A stretch of DNA of 64,000 nt from Alopecurus myosuroides (GCA_028641055.1 CM054062.1:141898682-141962681), one strand, 5' to 3'. Numbered from the stretch's first letter, positions 34,119-47,649 are shown. Notes: generated by a model not told the origin, from the letters alone. Program-made: numbers and translations.

Positions 34119-34301
34119 CGCGTTGAAGAAGAAGTTTCGCTAAAGGATTTGTAGAATTGGGTGGCAAGGCCGGCTTTTCGGCGCGGTGAAACTCGCAGCG
34201 GCGCGGTGAGATGCGCGGCGGCGAAGTGCTCGGCGGCGGCGGAGAAACGAGGAGGCGAGGGGAAAGTGAAAGCAGGAAGAGGATGAAGGAGTTACCGAGG
34301 G

Positions 34302-34314
34302 GGTATTTATACCT
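34302..34314 (-). promoter_or_regulatory. TATA box for the antisense gene of element B
   Basis: GGTATAAATACC on the minus strand, about 185 bp upstream of the ATG at 34118. This is a normal spacing for a TATA box and a 5' leader of about 150 nt. It stands outside the 3' LTR, about 515 bp from it, so the antisense unit has its own promoter. Confidence 0.65.
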
Positions 34315-34827
34315 CCCCTCGGGTTGCCGTTACGATTGAAGGTAGTGGGATCGATCGTGGCACAGATCGTGCGGCGTGGGATATGTGGGCCGGTTAGAAA
34401 CGCACACAGCGCAGAACGCGCGCGTAACGGCCGCAACTGATCCCACGACGCCATCGTGGGTAATTACTGTGCTTGATGGGACTTAACGGGCTAGTGGGCC
34501 CAGGCCGTGAAAACTGGGCGCGTGGCCTGTCAGATCCCGTGCACCGAGGCGTCGGGGGTATGGGAACGTGACACGTGCCCAGTTGCGCTGCCGAAAGCCG
34601 GATTTCGCTCTGCCACGCAGAGATTCTGATTGAAAAACTCGCCAAGTCTTTTTACCTGGCGACAGAGAAGAGAAGTGGTTCTATTCAGAAAGGAAGAAAC
34701 TTGAGACAGAATAAAGGGCTACTCGGAGGTTCTACTCAGCAACCTAAGGCTCAAAGGCAAGATTGGTTTTTAAGCTGGCAGAGCCCAGTGAACAAGTTCG
34801 CAGGACTCTACCAGCTTCAGGGACTAA

Positions 34828-35680
34828 TGTCGGGGGGTTACCCCCGAGTAGGGTAAAGGCAAGTGCTAAAGACAGGAACAGAAGAGACGTTTGGCAGAGT
34901 AGCGGCTACCCGGTACTCGCTACCCGGTCGTCCGCTATTCGGCCGTACGCACTGATGGCCAGGAGGAAGAATCAAGGAAGTTATTCTCCGCCGGGTAGAG
35001 GAATTGGCCCGAGTAGAAATGGCGGTTTCCTACTCGGGCCAGAAGTCAAAGGAGCCGTTCTGACACAGGATCCCGCGTATCCTCGGTCCGTACTTTGGCA
35101 CTGTTCACGGCACTGTTCATCTGCAGAGCGCGTGCCTGACCGCGACAGTGTGTTAGCAGGGCATCGCAGGATAGGGGGGACCTACTCTGTGTTCGTGGCA
35201 GTGATAACAGATCGGTCCCTTGGTTTTGCACAACGACTTTACACATGAAGACAAGCTAGGAAGCCAAAGTGGTCAGCGAGAAGCCGGAAGAGTACAGTGC
35301 GCACACTATGTCGACATCTTGGCTGTATCCGGCTGGGCACCAGTATATAAGGTGCCCTGCCCACTTCTGCGCGAGGGATCCCAGGACCGGTTCACATTCT
35401 TGACCTAGTTCTTCAGATAGAGAGAAGAGTGGCTACTCGGTAGTAGGAAACACTTGTACTGTGGCTACACGGTGATACTCGAATAAAAAGAGAGAAAGGC
35501 AGGAGTAGGGGTTTTACCTCCACACGAGGGCCCTGAACCTGGGTAGATCTTGTTGTTTGCAGTGCTAGCTTCATACTCACGCGGCTACTCGCTGCGTGAT
35601 CCCTCCCCGAGCGCCTCCAGCGTCCATCGTCCCCACAACTTTAGCCATCCTATGGCATCTGCCGTGACACCACCACGACA
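34828..35680 (+). repeat. 3' LTR of element B
   Basis: 853 bp, TGTCGG...CACGACA, equal in length to the 5' LTR with about 14 substitutions. Followed by GCGAC. The preceding CAGGGACTAA is a weak polypurine tract. Confidence 0.95.
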
Positions 35681-35685
35681 GCGAC

Positions 35686-36544
35686 CCTGCAGGCTCATGG
35701 CGACTTGGACACGATTGGAGTCCAACTCCCAATCGATCAATCGGTAGCGACTCCTAGCAGAACATGCCGACTCCCAAGTCCCATTGAGTCATGACGACAT
35801 ACCTTCCAATGTGATTTACATCTTAGTCCCTTTTGCCTCACGATATACCTTGTCGAACTATAGGCGATTTATCGTCATCCCTTAAATAGCTCAACTCTTT
35901 TCTCGATCTGTGACATGTGATTCATCTGACTAACTCTTAGTCAACCGACACAGTTAACACTTAACTGAGTCGCGCATGGCCATGCTTCCTGAATCATATC
36001 ACTCGAGAGGGCCCAGAGAATATCTCTCCATTCGGAGGGGCAAAATCCCATCTTGATTATCCACATCACGCAGCTTGCTTCTCATTCGACCCGAACTCTG
36101 CCTTTATAGTTGCCTTGTCACAGAACAACGTTTGACAGAACCTAAGTCGGTGATCCACAACTCGGATTGTGCGACAACCTCAGGTCTAAGGATTACATTG
36201 ATTGAGACATGCAAATGACGACTTGATCGTTGCATCTCAATGTGGGTCAGTCCGACTTGCTAAACTCTTTAGCCAAGTCCGTGAACGTTGGAATGGCATC
36301 ACCATGCCCATGACAAATGGAACCGTGTCATCAGCCAACACTCACATTAGTCTAGGGTGTGTGTCCAGCACAACCTTAACGACCAAGGACAATTAGTATG
36401 AACAACATGAATACATAGTTCCACAATCGAATCACATATTCAATGACATGTATCAGATGTTCAAACCAAAGGACAACTTAATAACTTTATGAATACATTG
36501 GGAATTATATCATACATGATTGCCTCTAGGGCATATTCCCAACA
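35686..36544 (-). repeat. BARE/Angela-like solo LTR, right piece
   Basis: Begins after the right GCGAC duplication of element B and ends in GGGCATATTCCCAACA. Read on the minus strand it starts TGTTGGGAATATGCCCTAGA, the familiar 5' start of BARE/Angela-type LTRs in Pooideae. It completes the left piece at 10174-10645. No coding sequence is seen in it. Confidence 0.85.
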
Positions 36545-36549
36545 AAAAG

Positions 36550-36950
36550 GTTCAAAAGACTTATTAGGGTGGCAGCGCTTGCCGTTATTTGGTCGTTGTG
36601 GCTATGTAGAAATGACAAGATTTTTTATGATAAAAATTGTTCTCTTATGCAGATTATCTTCAGGACTACGGTTATACTCTGTACTTTGGTACCGCTGCAG
36701 CGTGTGGAGCATCAGGATCTTTTTATGGAGGTGTGTACCAGACTGGAGGTTACGGCGAAGAACTTTTTATCCCAGCATGGATGGCAGTATAATTTACGGA
36801 TCGGCCCTCCACCCCCTTAGGCGTTTTTTTTTACTTTCTTTGTAATGCGCCTTACTTTGATTAGTTTTTCTGTCGGCTGTGTGCATCTTTCAAATGCAGA
36901 GGCTGGGTGTAATACTTACTCTTAAGTAATAAAATCTCCCTTTATCATTT
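36550..36950 (+). mobile_element. LINE, 3' end after the nested insertion
   Basis: Continues ORF2 with RVAALAVIWSLWLCRNDKIF and ends with an IGPPPP segment and a stop near 36820, the common C terminus of plant LINE ORF2. It is followed by a short 3' UTR with AATAAAA and CTTTATC, typical of the tails of these LINEs. Together with 7576-10173 it forms one LINE split by a 26.4 kb insertion. Confidence 0.85.
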
Positions 36951-38722
36951 TTTTAGGATGGTAGCTGGACAAAAAGTTTATCTGACTAATGGCCTAGAGC
37001 AGTGAAAACTGCCTCTCTAAATTTCTTAATGAACACCTGAATCCCTAAATCTTTTAATCGGACTATATATTTCAGAGAAAAACATGACATCCTTCATTCA
37101 GTTGGTATTAAAAAAATTGTAGTTTGTTTGTGCTAGATATCACATACCTGGATCTACTAATGTATGCATGGTATAATAACTATCTCAATCCATTCCCTGC
37201 AAATAAACAACAAACTTGCTGAGCACAGAAGGTAATCGAAAGCACTTGTTCATTTGATTGATATTTTAAAGAAAATTTAGAAACTTTTGTGGCTAGAAAT
37301 TGCAAACCTGTATCGATCTAATACTTGTTGCATTGTAATAGCATGCATAATCATTATACTATTATGAATCCCTTCCCTATATTAAAGTAAAATCTTAGCT
37401 TAACACACGGAGAAGGTAATCAAAGGCAACCATCTGGTTAGTCTAAAGAAAAGGAAATAACAACTCAAGCTATAGGCAGTATGGGTGCACATCATGCCAT
37501 ATGAAAAAAAAACACATGCATGATTACTATTTCCAGGCTCTCTCTCGGCAACATGCAGCACCGAAGTTGCTACCGGAATGAGCACATCAGATACTCTAAG
37601 TTGTTACTGCCTCGAGCGTGACGTAAACAAAGATCAACTACGGTGATGCAGTCGTGAAAACCAAAACAAAATACAAATAAATATCAAATCAAGGGACCTT
37701 AGAGATACATTAGCAAATGTTATTTTTTAGAGATATTATATGGTAGGGACAAATTGTCAATATCACAGGCTCCAGAGAGAAAAAAGTGTAGGAAAAGTAG
37801 AGCAACCAACACACACGAACAGAACTGTAGGGCGACTATACATAACCACAATCAAAACCGTGATAGACAACATTTATAGTCACTAATCCACATGGTCCAT
37901 TCCCGTCTACATTGACACTTTCAAACCGTTGGGTGTTGCACCGCATGAAACCGCTACATAACAGTTGACAACTTGACATTGAGTAAAATCTTGGCTTATC
38001 AAATATATGACAATTTTTTTGGCATGGTATGGCATTTAATCTTGTTGATAGTGATTGGGGTGGTCCTTCTACCCCAATAAAGTGAACCACAAGATTTATG
38101 GTAGAACAACAAAGGAAGACGTGAAATTCTATATTTTGACTTTAGTTTAAGCCAACAGACATATTATAAGGTTTATAAATGTATCTTCTCCTCATAAAAG
38201 TAAAAAAAAATCATTCACTCAAACATTAGCTGGGCCACAATATTTGGATAGCAAAAATGGTACACTGACGGCGTCTAGCACAAAAAAAAACTGAATCTTG
38301 GCAGCATGCTCTAGGTGGTGTAGTGATTATCCGAAATTATCACTATCTTATCTGTTATTTAATGATTATATATGTATCACAAAGGTACATCACATACATT
38401 ATTACAACAACTATGGATAATGTTAGAGTAATCACTCACAGGTGGCTCGTCTATTTCTTGAGTTTCTTATATATGCAAACCCTTAATGTACATGAAAAGA
38501 CATCTGAAGAATAATATATCCATAAATTAAAGCAAGGCACTGATGCATGCGGTACCTGCAAATGTAAAAAAATTATAGAGGTTTTACTTGAGAAATACAT
38601 TAATAGAGGTTTGAAAAATAAAGATCCAGTAGAGATTACATCAATAAGAAATAGCATTAGTGGGCCAAGGGGAAGCTATTAAAAATTATATGGAGAACTT
38701 TTCTAATAATGGCTGTTGGGGA
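36951..38722. other. AT-rich interval, nothing recognised
   Basis: Between the LINE tail and the LTR of element D. Scattered homopolymer runs and short open frames only. I see no gene, LTR or clear inverted-repeat element. Confidence 0.5.
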
Positions 38723-38902
38723 TGTCGAAATCCTAGGCTTGAACCGACGTAACCTCACTCGAGGGGCCAAGGTACGTGTTATATAACGATGGGAAAAGCC
38801 CCCATCGTGGCTTACAGGAGTACATGAGTCCATGTATCGAACGGTACAACCAAACCCGAGACATAAACATATTACATGTCGAGCCTAATACATATTCTAA
38901 GA
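38723..38902 (-). repeat. 3' LTR of element D with adjacent polypurine tract
   Basis: TGTCGAAATCCTAGGC at its left end, matching 49324-49509. A run of ten C on the plus strand (38903-38912), read as G10 on the minus strand, lies directly inside it and is the likely polypurine tract. The end reads AAGA where the other LTR reads GACA. Confidence 0.8.
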
Positions 38903-39485
38903 CCCCCCCCCCTATAGGGAAAAGGTAGTCTGATCTTTCGATGAGATAGATACGTCGATTTGTGGAGGAGTTTGACCTTGGCGATCCGACTACTACGCAC
39001 ACGTATGCAGCGCCAATGCAATCGCTAAACCATTCTCCTGGAGTTACCGATGTTGCGGATGCACGATCAGCCTGACCAAAAGGTCTAGTTCTACCTGCAA
39101 TCGAGGAACAAGTAAGAACGAATATTGAAATCTGGGATTGCGGATGGAAATAAGGTTTATTGAATGGTGGGATTCCGAGAAGCGGTCTGGATCAGCCTGT
39201 TGAGCACTAATCGAGTACACGAAGAGGCAGCAACTCGCTAGCAGTCTTTGAACTAAACAAAATCCAAGTCTAAACACTACCAGATAGATCTACTTATATA
39301 GGAGCAAGGGGTGGCGGCCAAGGAGGTGGAAACACACGCCAGAACCCCCAGAACACAACCCTAGGTCGTACAAGGCTTTTGGGCCCATTAGAGGTGGCAC
39401 AACACCTTTTTTCCTGAATTCCTGACCCAGTTTCAGATACCGGGTCGGACTGTTTTGGCCATAACTTTTTGCTCGATATGAATTT

Positions 39486-40544
39486 CTAGGTGAGGCAAAA
39501 TTTTCTGGAATTTGCACGAGACCTACTTTCCAACAAAAAAAGATTCATCCCATTCAGAGACTGTATGCAAAAGTTATAGTCTTCTAAAGTCAGGTATATT
39601 TCTGCAGTCCGAATTTGCGTCCAGAACGTGGAGTATGTGGACTCTATCTTCTCTTGGATCCAAAGTGACGTGGAAGAACTCCTTGAGAAGCATCTAATCA
39701 TGTCCCTTATTGCTTGATGAAGTGTAGAGGAAGTAGTGATTGTCTTGGTCCTATCTGGCCTGGTCATGTCCTCATCATCCCCATAATCTAAATTTGGCAA
39801 CAAATTTAGATTACGCCTAAACTCATGCAAGCTCTTAACAGGAAGAGCCTTGGTAAAACCATTGGCAACTTGATCTTTGCTAGATATAAATCTAATCTCC
39901 AGTCTTTTATCTGCCACTTGTTCTCGAACAAAGTGATAGTCAATCTCAATATGTTTGGTGCGAGCATGAAAGACTGAATTAGCAAACAAATATGTTGCAC
40001 CAAGATTGTCACACCATAAGCATGGTTTGTCTCGTAGTTTGACTCCTAACTCAGAGAGAAGAGATTCCACCCAAATCAATTCAGTTGTGGCATTGACTAG
40101 AGCCTTATATTTTGCTTTTGTGCTGGAACGTGAAACTGTTGCTTGCTTGCGAGCACCCCAAGAAACCAAGTTAGGTCTTACAAAAACTGCAAAACCTCCT
40201 ATGGGCCTTTTGTCATCTAGGCAACCAGCCCAATCAGCATCAAATAAAGCACTCAAAAGTGTAAATGGAGAAGACTGAAAAGTAATTCCAAGATTGATTG
40301 TATCCTGAACATATCTTAGAATTCTTTTGACAACTTTCCAATGTGCAGTAGTAGGAGTATGAAGATACTGGCACACCTTGTTTACAGAAAAGGATAAATC
40401 TGGCCTTGTTAATGTAAGATATTGCAAGGCACAAACCACACTGCGATACCTTGTATTGTCTTCTAAATCAAGTGGATTTCCTACAACAAGAGACAAAGGA
40501 TTTGTGGAGGACAACGGTGTAACTGTAGACTTGCACTGAATCAT
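39486..40544 (-). pseudogene. Element D RT end and RNase H
   Basis: Open for 352 codons. The RT C-terminal part ([20 protein letters not shown]) is followed by Copia RNase [58 protein letters not shown] and [31 protein letters not shown], the latter two with the usual D and H residues. The frame upstream (40560-40680) is broken. The last 90 residues before the stop at 39486 do not resemble the family and may be read-on into the 3' leader. Confidence 0.8.
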
Positions 40545-40680
40545 TCCAACCTTCTCTAGTAACTCGGCTGCATATTTTTTTGTGTTAATACAAAACCTCC
40601 TTGTATTTTCTTCACTTCAATGCCCAAAAATAAGTGTAGATCACCCAAATCTTTGATAGCAAAACTCTCATTTAGATCTT

Positions 40681-41710
40681 TTAGAAGAGCTCAAATAGCA
40701 CTGAGGAGCTTGTCACAATAATGTCATCAACATAGATCAAAATGAATATGGTAATATTAGCCTTCTCATATAGAAATAAAGACGTATCTGCCTTAGAAGG
40801 TACCAAGTACCATACTATAGGTGCTTGCTTCAAAAAATATAATGCCTTATAAATCTTGCAAACATAATGAGGTGTATTTTTATCTTCAAAACCTGGTGGT
40901 TGTTTCATATAAACCTCCTCTTCCAGAACACCATGTAAAAACACGTTCTTGACATCTAGCTACCGCAAAAACCATCCTAGAGAAACAGAAATTGCTAAAA
41001 CAGTTTGAATAGTAGCTGCTTTAGCAGCTGGACTAAAAGTATCCTCATAGCCAATGCCATATCTCTGTTTAAATCCCGTTGCAACAAGACGAGCTTTATA
41101 CCTGTCAATTGTACCATCAGCAAGCTTCTTGATGCGATATACCCATTTGCAATCAATCAAGTTCCTGACCTTGCTAGAACTAGGAGAAACCAAGCGCCAT
41201 GTTTTATTTTGAAGCAATGCATCATATTATTCCTCCATTTCTTGGCGCCAATTTTTGTCCTCAAGTGCCTCGGTAAGTGAACATGGTTCACCTGTAGAAG
41301 CCAACATGCCATAGCGAATAACATTATTGTTATAAATATTTGGTTGCTTCCCATACTTAACTTTCGAGGTTTGTGTATCCCCTGTTGCAGACGAGTGTGC
41401 ACACCAGCCACATGAGGAGTGACAGGGTTGTCCGGCACAGAAGAATCAGCGCTTGATGCAGCAGATCCTGGCGATGTAGAAGAAGCCACATAAGATCCGG
41501 CCACAGTGTGCACCGGAGAGGTTGTCGGCGACGTGGCACGCTCGGAGTGGAGCGGTCCGTCGCTGTCATCGAGCACACCAGACAAGGATCGTGCGGGCGA
41601 CGAGGTAGCAGACGCGGAGTCATTGGCTGCCTCAGCTCGGGACAGCGACCGCGCGCGCACCTAGGGGAAGCCGACAGGAGCACGATTGGCAAGAGAATCC
41701 CCCTCGAAAT
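40681..41710 (-). pseudogene. Element D reverse transcriptase
   Basis: After the end of the integrase linker (41660-41340, with a TAG near 41660) comes Copia RT: NKTWRLVSPSSSKVRNLIDCKWVY shows the WxLV and K-W-V-Y landmarks, then RYKARLVATGFKQRYGIGYEDTFSPA. In a second frame [20 protein letters not shown] and the catalytic [12 protein letters not shown] follow (40700-40760). A frameshift or stop lies near 40950. The RT is inactive as encoded. Confidence 0.85.
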
Positions 41711-44700
41711 TGTAGCGTTCTCACATTTAAATAATGTAAGGACACCTATGCTATTGTGCTAGTCCCTGGATCAATTGCTAGCACCACAGTACAAAATGAA
41801 ATATCATGCAAATGCACCAAATTCTATTACATCGCATGATCCAGTCTTTACAAAATAGTATTACAACTTGCATAGTCTTAGAAGACTAGCAGAAAATAAG
41901 GACATACAGCGGAAAACATAGAACAACATTGAGCCCATCTTCTTCATGTGCCACAGGCAAAACATGTTGGCGATAGTCTTGAGATCCTAAACGAAGTCCT
42001 CACTCGTCTTCAGAAACATCTGTAATATGGAATATGCAGCCACAAGGGAGTCGATACAATTTAATGTATTGGCAAGTAACACTATGGTGGATATAAATTG
42101 CAAGACTAATACTACATGCTTATTTGGCTGAGTGGAGTTTAGGCTAAGTTTGCATGAGGCCAGTTTTGTCCTATCTCTTTTGTAAAAGAAACTTTTTTTT
42201 CAAAGGGGTGGCATCATTGGATTGACATCCAAGCACCACAACTACTGTTCACTTGGTCAAAATTTTACTTATTGAAAATGGTGATGAGATTCTTCCGTCA
42301 TTCCTTGTCCAGCTGCTCATAGTTGTCCATAACCGGGGACACGGCTAAGATCTTAGTTTGTTGACTCTGCAGAGGTTGTGCACTTTCACCCTTTGTCTTC
42401 AATTAGCCCAAACATCCTATACACCCGGAGTGCATCATGGAAAGGAGAGAATTGAGACGAGAACTTTCAGAAGAAGGAGTTCAACCCACCGGCAAGACCC
42501 GTTCCACCTATAATTATGCTACATCTGCTTGTCAAGCCTGGGCTGAACCCTCACAACTTAGTTGATCAAGACAGAGCCCATATGTCAAAAGGCTGCACGG
42601 GAAGCTACTAAACTTAGAAGGACATAGTAATCTCTTTGTTCCTGGGTTGCCATCCGCAAGTGACAACCTCAAGTGGAATAACCCTTAGATAAGGGCCCTG
42701 AGGCAACACTCAACATAAACCAGTCTTACCACTTCCACCCAGGTGGTTTATTTATTAGTTATACTTAGAATTTTTCCTCAACATCTAGTAAAACAATTTG
42801 TAACATTTCATAGCATCTACTAAGTTCTAAGGCTATCAAAATAACAAGGGTAAAAGAGACGGCTACACACTACTAGGATAATAGCATAGCATAACATAAC
42901 TTAGTAAAAATTTCCTATCATGCATACTACTCAAAAATCAACTAATGCATATAAAAAATAATGGGTAGTTGATGGTGTGTTACTTGCCTTGTTGAAGTTG
43001 GTGAAGATATCACACTCTCTTCACAAAAGATCGTTGCTCTCCATATAATCTATTCATTGAAAACACAATAACAAAATAAACAAACATACAAGTGAAGAAA
43101 ACAAACAGAGCAACTAACATAACAAAAGGGGTTGTACCAAGTTGGCTAGGACAAGGTCAAGATTTGAGTTCACTACTTGTTAAGGAAATTCCAAGGGTTT
43201 ACTTGGGATGGACTAGGTTGAATTTGTAGAAAACTAACTTTATTATAACCATACTTGTCGGGGAAGTTCCAAGAGTTCACTAAGGGTGATCTACTATTTC
43301 AACTAAAGTAACACATAACAATGTGTAACACTTAGTTCTTTTCATCCAAACATTTGAGTGATCCAGTTTAGTCTTTCCATTTTGCGTTAAGGTAGGTCTA
43401 GGTTAAACTAGCTTCATATCAAAGGAGATAATAAGATAAAGTATTAAGCTTTTCCATTTGGGTCAAGGGTTGGACAAAACAACTTGTTATTCTTCAACTT
43501 GTGCGATTTCTCCAAGTCTTCATATGCTTGTCTTCTTGAAGATCATCTTCATGCTTCTATTGTAGTCTTGTTCCTTGGATAGATTCTTCTCTTGGTCTTG
43601 ATAAATTATTCATGGATTTCACTTCACTAATTGGTTTGGGTATGGGATGGACACAAATACCACTAAGTCAAATAGAAAAGAAAGAAAATAACAAGAAAGA
43701 GAGGGGGATGTTTTCTTCTGAATTTCTTCACACTTGTACTTCCTTGAGTTGTTTCTAATTGTGGAGTCCAAGTCTTTTCTTCAAAATTTCTTCATTGATC
43801 TTCCTTGTAGGTCTTCATGTTTCCACCAAGTTGAAAGTGAAGTGCCTTCTGTTGCTTGAGTCTTGTTTTCCATTTGTTAACTTGATGGATTCTTGAAGCA
43901 AGAATAGGGGAGTGGAGGAGTAGATAGGAAACTAGGGTACTATTGTTTGAGGTTCACTACTTTGTCTCTTATATGGCTTACATATACTAGGGACTTGGTC
44001 TTGGATCCAAAAATTGGCACAACAAACAATGGTAGAAAGAATAGAAACAAAATCTAAGGCATGATCAACTAGTGGTTCACTATGATGGATTTTTGGTCCA
44101 ACTTACATGGAAATGGTTAAAGGTTGTCCAAAAGGTTTTGGTACTAATGTCTCTGGTTCAAGGTTACCAAATGGAGCAACTTTGCTTAAGAAAACATTTT
44201 CTAATTGCTTATAAAATTAATTTTATGCCAAAAATACTTAAATATACTACTTAATTCTAATTTCTAAACTAACTTGTTTAAAAATTATTTTGGAACAGAG
44301 TATACGAAATTAAACATCCTAAGGTTTCCAAATATATTTTATTTGCAATTTTTGGATTTGTAAAATTTGAATTGTGCCAAAATTCATCAAACAAGCATAT
44401 TTAAATTTGAACCAATTTAAGTTTGTCAAATTTGAATTTGAACAGTGCTAAAAGATTCTACAGGTCCAGTGGATTTCAAAAAGTCCAAGTTTGATAAATT
44501 TGGGCTTATGGCTAAAACGTTATGATGTTTCTAAGTTCTAGGGACTATTCTGCAAAATTGCCATTTTTAATTTATTCGGAAAAATAACAGAAAGCAGTTG
44601 GGCTCAGATTTGGTTATTCACCACGCGGTGCGACAGACAGGAAGTGGGCCTGGGCCGTTTACACGCTGCGTTGGGCAACGGATAAACACTTAACGCGCGT

Positions 44701-46346
44701 TGACTGGGCGGACATGTGGCTCTATGCTATTGGCTTGTACCTCTTCGTTAAGTGATTAATTCACGCGCGTAGGATTTAGATCTAACGGCCGGAAATGATT
44801 CACAAAGGAGATGAAGCTCACCGGGCGGCGCTGGTCGCTGGAAAATGTCGCGCGGTGGCCGGTGCTCACGGGTTCCCAACTCCGTCGATGATCCGCTGGG
44901 CTTCTGGGCTCGGGGAGGGCACGACGGGCTTCGGCGTGACAAGGCGGGAATGATGGTGATGACGGCGCGGACCAACGCTCGCTCGGACGGTGACAGAGAG
45001 CGGACGGAGACGGCGCAAGTGAAGGCGATCATCGGGCGTCCATGGCGCGGGCGATGTAGAGAGCATCGTGCTCAACGGAGGCGACGCCGGGGCTCGGCGC
45101 GAGAAGGTGAGCACTACGGTGACGATGAAGTACTCCTGCGATGCTCCAGACGACAGCGACGAGCTGGTGGAGAGGCAGCAATTCCGGCGACGCACGGCGA
45201 GGTGGATTCTGTGCACGGTAGAAAACAGAAAAAGTCTTAGAGGACGTGCACGATCATGGGGAACCATATGGAACCAACGGGGACTGAGGGGAATGGACTA
45301 CTCGCCAGAATCGACGAGAACGGCCGGCGGCATCTGCGAGCTCCGACGAGAAAATTGGGAGGCCTCGGGGCACAATGGAAGGGGGAAAGAGAAGGGAATT
45401 GGAGAGGAGTGAGAGGGGATTAAAACACAAGAAACGCCACGATAAATAATAGCCTTAAAAGCGAGTAATTCGCTGGGATTAAAGCATACGTTTCGGATGC
45501 ATTTCAAATTCCACAGATTGAAGATGATGACATCATCATGACGTCATCACTTTTTTTTACTTTTCTTTTTATTTCTGTTTTTAATAAGTTTTGTTTTATG
45601 ACTCCAATTAACCTCAAAACAATTTCAAAAAAAATTGTAAAAACATTATCTTTCACTTAGAAACATTTTTGTAAACTTTCAACATATTTTTATTTTTGAA
45701 TTTTTTTTAAATTGAAATAATTCCTTAATAGTAGCTTAATGTGATTTTTAATTTAGAAAATCATAAAATAAAAATATTTGTCAAATAAAATTTCAGTAGC
45801 TTTATAATGATCAAATACTATTTTCCAAAACCAATTCAAAGTGTTTTCATCTTTTATAACTTTAAAATATGATGGAAACATGAATAGTTACTTAATAGAA
45901 AAGGAGGGTTAATTATAGAAATATGATTTAAATGATTTTAGAAAATATTTCTATGGTTCAAATTATTGTTTTCTAGGCCCTTTTAAAATGAGCAATTCAC
46001 TCATGGTATCTTATCAAAATAGAGAATTAATTAATAAATTTTAAATTGAGGGTGAGTAAGAACAAAGAGATTTTCTCTAATGAAGATGTTGTTTTCCCAA
46101 TTGAAAAAATGTTTGGTAAAGATGTTTGCTAAGAAAATATTTTATTCTCATGAGGGGACATGTTTTATTTAGACATAGGCTTTAGGGTTTATGTAATTAA
46201 GGTAATTTGGATTCCTTATTCCAATTACATATTGTTTTCTTTTGTTTCTTGCATCTCATTTGGTTTTTGGTGACTTGCTTTGTATGAAAACAAAAAGTTT
46301 CAAATTTTTGTGATTTTTGCACTTTCCAAAAATCAGGGATGTTACA
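41711..46346 (-). mobile_element. LTR-like non-coding insertion inside element D
   Basis: The right end GGATGTTACA reads TGTAACATCCCTG on the minus strand, a common LTR start in grasses. The left end TGTAGCG gives TG...CA termini. Coding of element D stops at one side and resumes at the other. The flanks GAAAT and TAAAC agree at only three of five bases, so the left border is uncertain by some tens of bases. Contents: AT-rich tracts, and a GC-rich block at 44640-45420 with short open frames that look fortuitous. Layout and ends resemble the 58302-62498 insertion, so this is probably an old solo LTR of a related Gypsy family. Confidence 0.55.
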
Positions 46347-47649
46347 TAAACCTGCAGACTCGTGATCCGAGGTGCCAATAGAATCTGCCTCGGATCCTGG
46401 AGGTGTATCAACATCAGATTGCTCGCCGTTTTCGTCATTTTGTAGGGAATTTGTTGCAGCATCATTTGAGGTCGTTTCTTCATTGTTTTCATCCAAATTT
46501 TCACCGGATTTCTCGATTTTAGAAGCACTATCATCCGAGTCATTATCATGGTCATGATTAGTAACAACAGGTATAGGAGGTAAAGGCATAAGATCATCAA
46601 GTTGTGCATCCCCATCAGTATCTATGTTGGAATCCTTTGGTAAAAGAAGAATATCATGTTGTAGGCGACGACCAGCATTTGGATGTAATGCAGCGAAAGG
46701 AAAGACATTTTCATCAAAGATGACATCTCTAGAAACAAAAACTCGACCCATAGAAACATCAAGATATTTAACTCCTTTGTGAAGAGGACTATAGCCTAAG
46801 AAGACACAACATATGGAACGATATGCAAGCTTTCGTTTGTTATAAGGACGAAGATTGAGCCAACAAGCACACCCAAATATTCTAAGAGAATTTTAGTTGC
46901 GTTTTGTATGAAGAAGGCGTTCTACAGGAGTTTCAAATTTAATCACCTTACCAGGAAGAAGATTAATAAGAAAGGTAGCTCTGAGAAAGGCCTCATCCCA
47001 AAACTTTAATGGCATAGAAGCATGTGCAAGAAGGGCAGGGCCAACTTCAATAATGTGGCGATGTTTGCGCTTAGCAGATCCATTCTGTTGGTGTGCATGT
47101 GGACAAGAAACATGATGTGTGATACCAATTTTCTGGAAGAACTTATTGAGCTTTTCATATTCACCACCCCAGTTAGTTTACATGGTAATTATTTTTCTAT
47201 CAAATTTACGCTCAACAAAGGCTTGGAAATACAAGAACACTTGATAGACATCAGATCGTTTCTTGAGAAAACAAGTCCATGTAAACTTAATAAAATCATC
47301 AATAAAGCTCACATAATAAAGATGTTTGCTAGCAGAAACAGTTGTTGGACCCCATACATTAGAAAATACTTGTTCAACAGGGACAGTAGAAACACGGGCG
47401 GGAAACAGGGTATGGCAACTGATGTCTTTTAGCTAACTGACATGAATCACAAATAAATGTGTTTAACTCGGGGGTATACAAAAGTTGATGTTTCCTAAGA
47501 ATTTGATTCGCCACAAAAGAAGAGGGATGTCTTAAATGGTGATGTCGCGTAGAAGACGTTGACTTTATTGAAACGAAAGCTTGCTTGGAAGATCCTGCGG
47601 ATAGAGGCAATAGTGGATAGAGGCCATCTTCACGTTGTCCTTTAAACAT
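46347..47649 (-). pseudogene. Element D integrase
   Basis: The GAG-pre-integrase zinc module is visible near 47400-47600 (HLRHPSSFVANQILRKH, then CDSCQLAKRHQLPYPV). The catalytic core (46850-47370) is in broken frames. The C-terminal end resumes as GRVFVSRDVIFDENVFPFA near 46700-46750, followed by a long acidic Ser/Asp/Glu linker that is cut at 46347 by the inserted LTR-like element. The linker continues left of 41711. Confidence 0.75.

Larger units (their letters stand above)
10646..35680 (+). mobile_element. Element B: complete Gypsy retrotransposon with antisense gene
   Basis: Has two 853 bp LTRs, a primer site, gag-pro-RT-RNase H-integrase in one frame, and a multi-exon gene on the opposite strand between pol and the 3' LTR. 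Element C is inserted in its gag. Without C its length is about 15.2 kb. By hand count the LTRs differ at about 14 of 853 positions. After removal of C and one ACACT copy the sense frame is continuous from gag to the end of integrase except for four TAG codons. The antisense gene and TGGCGCC primer site suggest the Tat-like lineage (inference from known features of that group). Confidence 0.93.

Noticed and set aside
44845..45412. Possible genes in the GC-rich block of the insertion in element D
   Set aside because: Arg-rich composition-driven frames on both strands, with no domain and no splice logic. Best explained as LTR promoter or leader sequence.
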